Source of the DNA: Littorina saxatilis
Taxonomy: Eukaryota; Mollusca; Gastropoda; Littorinimorpha; Littorinidae
Length of the DNA: 64,000 bases
Reading direction: 5' to 3'
Assembly (NCBI RefSeq): GCF_037325665.1
Contig: NC_090246.1
Span: forward strand, 37,864,959-37,928,958
Shown: positions 62,427-64,000 of the stretch, piece by piece
Layout: every line of letters begins with the position of its first letter
How positions within the stretch are numbered: position 1 is the first letter of the stretch
Notes under the pieces: generated by a model
Database searches by the model: none
Seen by the model: the letters and a program-made list of their open reading frames with translations, nothing else
What the model was told of the DNA's origin: nothing
Made by a program: the position numbers and the translations under genes

Positions 62427-62579
62427 CTGTGAAATAAAATAAAGAAGGTATTAGACTAAAAACTGTAAAGAAGCAAGGACAAGAAATAAAGAAAGCAGTC
62501 AGACCTACAGACACAGGCAAACACACACAGACAGGCAGACACACGCACGCACGCGCGCACACTTACTGACACTGACGGC

Positions 62580-62612
62580 AAACAAACACACACACACACA
62601 CACACACACACG

Positions 62613-62695
<83 letters not shown>

Positions 62696-62710
62696 CACAC
62701 ACACATACAC
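62580..62710. repeat. (CA)n microsatellite
   Basis: Long CA tract, slightly interrupted, about 150 bases upstream (in gene C sense) of the 84-nt exon. Confidence 0.95.
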
Positions 62711-62756
62711 AGGCACAAAACTGAATTCGATAGTGACGTGCCTGTGAGAGAAACCG

Positions 62757-62833
62757 TTTTTACATTTAGTCAAGTTTTGACTAAATGTTTTAACATAGAG
62801 GGGGAATCGAGACGAGGGTCGTGGTGTATGACA

Positions 62834-62898
<65 letters not shown>

Positions 62899-63660
62899 GA
62901 TTCAGAGAAAACTACTGGACCGATCTTCATGAAACTTGACATGAGAGATCCTGAGTATGGTATCTCCAGATTTTTATTTTTTTATTTTTTTATAGCTTTG
63001 ATGACGTCATATCCGGCTTTTCGTAAAAGTTGAGGCGGCACTGTCACGCTTTCATTTTTCAACCAAATTGGTTGACATTTTGGTCAAGTAATCTTCGACA
63101 AAGCCCGGACTTTGGTATTGTATTTCAGCTTGGAGGCTTAAAAATAAATTGGTGAGTTTGCTCATTAAAGTTGTCATTAAAATCGATTTTTCGCAAACCG
63201 ACTTAAAATTGATTGCATCGTATTCTTCATCATATTCTGAATCTAAAAATATATACATATGTCATGTTTACTCTTAAAATGTGATCACAATTAACGAAAA
63301 TAGATTAATTAGTCTTACGATAAAAATTTAAGAAATCGATCCAAAAAAGATTTCATCTTATTCTTTATCATTTCCTGATTCCAAAAACATATAGATATGA
63401 TAGGTTGTATTCAAAACAAGCTTCGAAAGTTAACAAGAATACAGAAAAGCGCGCTTTCCTGCTTAGCACAATACGCTACTGCACTATTCTGGCGTGTTAA
63501 TTTCACTGCGTTTTGCACGTGGAAGGTGAGCGACTTCCTTCTCGCGGGGATTGACGAAGCTGTACTGTCTTTGTGAAAAACTACAGTGCGTTCAGTTTCC
63601 TGATTCCGTGAGTTTGACAGCTTGACTAAATGTAGTAATTTGGCCTTACGCGACTTGTTT
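62757..63660 (-). mobile_element. AACAAG-end repeat, family 2, copy 3
   Basis: Opposite orientation to copies 1 and 2: starts TTTTTACATTTAGTCAAGTT with the palindrome ATTTAGTCAAGTTTTGACTA and ends CTTACGCGACTTGTTT. About 904 bp, with diverged middle. It contains a TG tract at 62837-62893. In an intron of MFSD13A copy C. Confidence 0.75.
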
Positions 63661-64000
63661 TAATTTTTGGTCATTAATGTTTCGGCTTATCGACTCACAC
63701 TCCACCCCATTCTCCCCCACCCACCCCCACTGGTAACATGATTTAATAACTGTCAACATTATTATGACCTTGTGAGCACAAGCTATGAACTTAATGGCCC
63801 CCAACTACGTGACTTATATTTGTATATCAGTATGTTAAAAGGTACATTCCTTCCCGTGAACATCATCGCCATGGATCAGCCCAGGCTGTTACGTGGGATA
63901 GGAGCACAGGACTATAATATGAAATCTTATCCTTATCCTTTCTATTCGGAACGAAAGCTGGCTTTAAAACCAGTTTTTCGCCATCGGCGTGGGTTGGACC
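63661..64000. other. Right edge, no gene recognised
   Basis: From about 63840 the sequence (CATCATCGCCATGGATCAGC, CAGGCTGTTACGTGGGATAG) has the feel of a repeat body, but no second copy is in the window to confirm it. The copy C upstream exons are not in it. Confidence 0.35.

Overview
The window is animal nuclear DNA, most likely from a marine gastropod mollusc. The evidence is split eukaryotic genes with GT-AG introns, the closeness of the proteins to animal orthologues, and tRNA-derived SINEs, Tc1 and hAT elements, foldback MITEs and long microsatellites of the kind abundant in gastropods. The species is an inference. Most of the 64 kb is intron and repeat; the coding sequence is short, well conserved exons.

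Layout. 1-15,179 (+): the last 16 coding exons of KATNIP (KIAA0556, katanin-interacting ciliary protein), 679 residues, reading in from the left edge. About 19.1-28.8 kb (-): COX6B (cytochrome c oxidase subunit 6B), three coding exons and 85 residues, tail-to-tail with KATNIP and probably with a non-coding first exon near 34.2 kb. 39.7-64 kb (-): three head-to-tail paralogues of MFSD13A/TMEM180, a major-facilitator-type membrane protein. Two are complete (472 and 469 residues by my splicing) and the third runs off the right edge after its last three exons. Internal coding exon sizes (158, 84 and 118 nt) and intron phases are the same in the copies, so this is a tandem duplication.

Mobile DNA. 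COX6B intron 2 holds a nest: a long-TIR foldback element whose left arm took in a DIRS-type tyrosine-recombinase retroelement and, separately, a short AACAAG-ended repeat. The uninterrupted right arm serves as the empty site for both. Two Tc1-like transposons (29.2-30.8 and 37.0-38.5 kb) are present, the second inside a repeat whose uninterrupted sister copy lies at 55.9 kb. A broken pogo-like element with a PHD-like finger sits in the last intron of the third MFSD13A copy. SINEs, MITEs, perfect hairpins and microsatellites fill much of the rest.

Most interesting. (1) Three unrelated-body repeat families share one end architecture: AACAAG, a short hairpin, then an arm that returns as a terminal palindrome plus AAAAA at the other end. 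This suggests one mobilising machinery, perhaps Helentron-like. (2) A 56-63 nt retroposed unit occurs three times with the same 5' end and perfect target duplications, and also forms the 3' end of a longer SINE. (3) A 90-bp tandem array in KATNIP has multiplied an intron-exon junction while the acceptor AG is lost in every extra copy.
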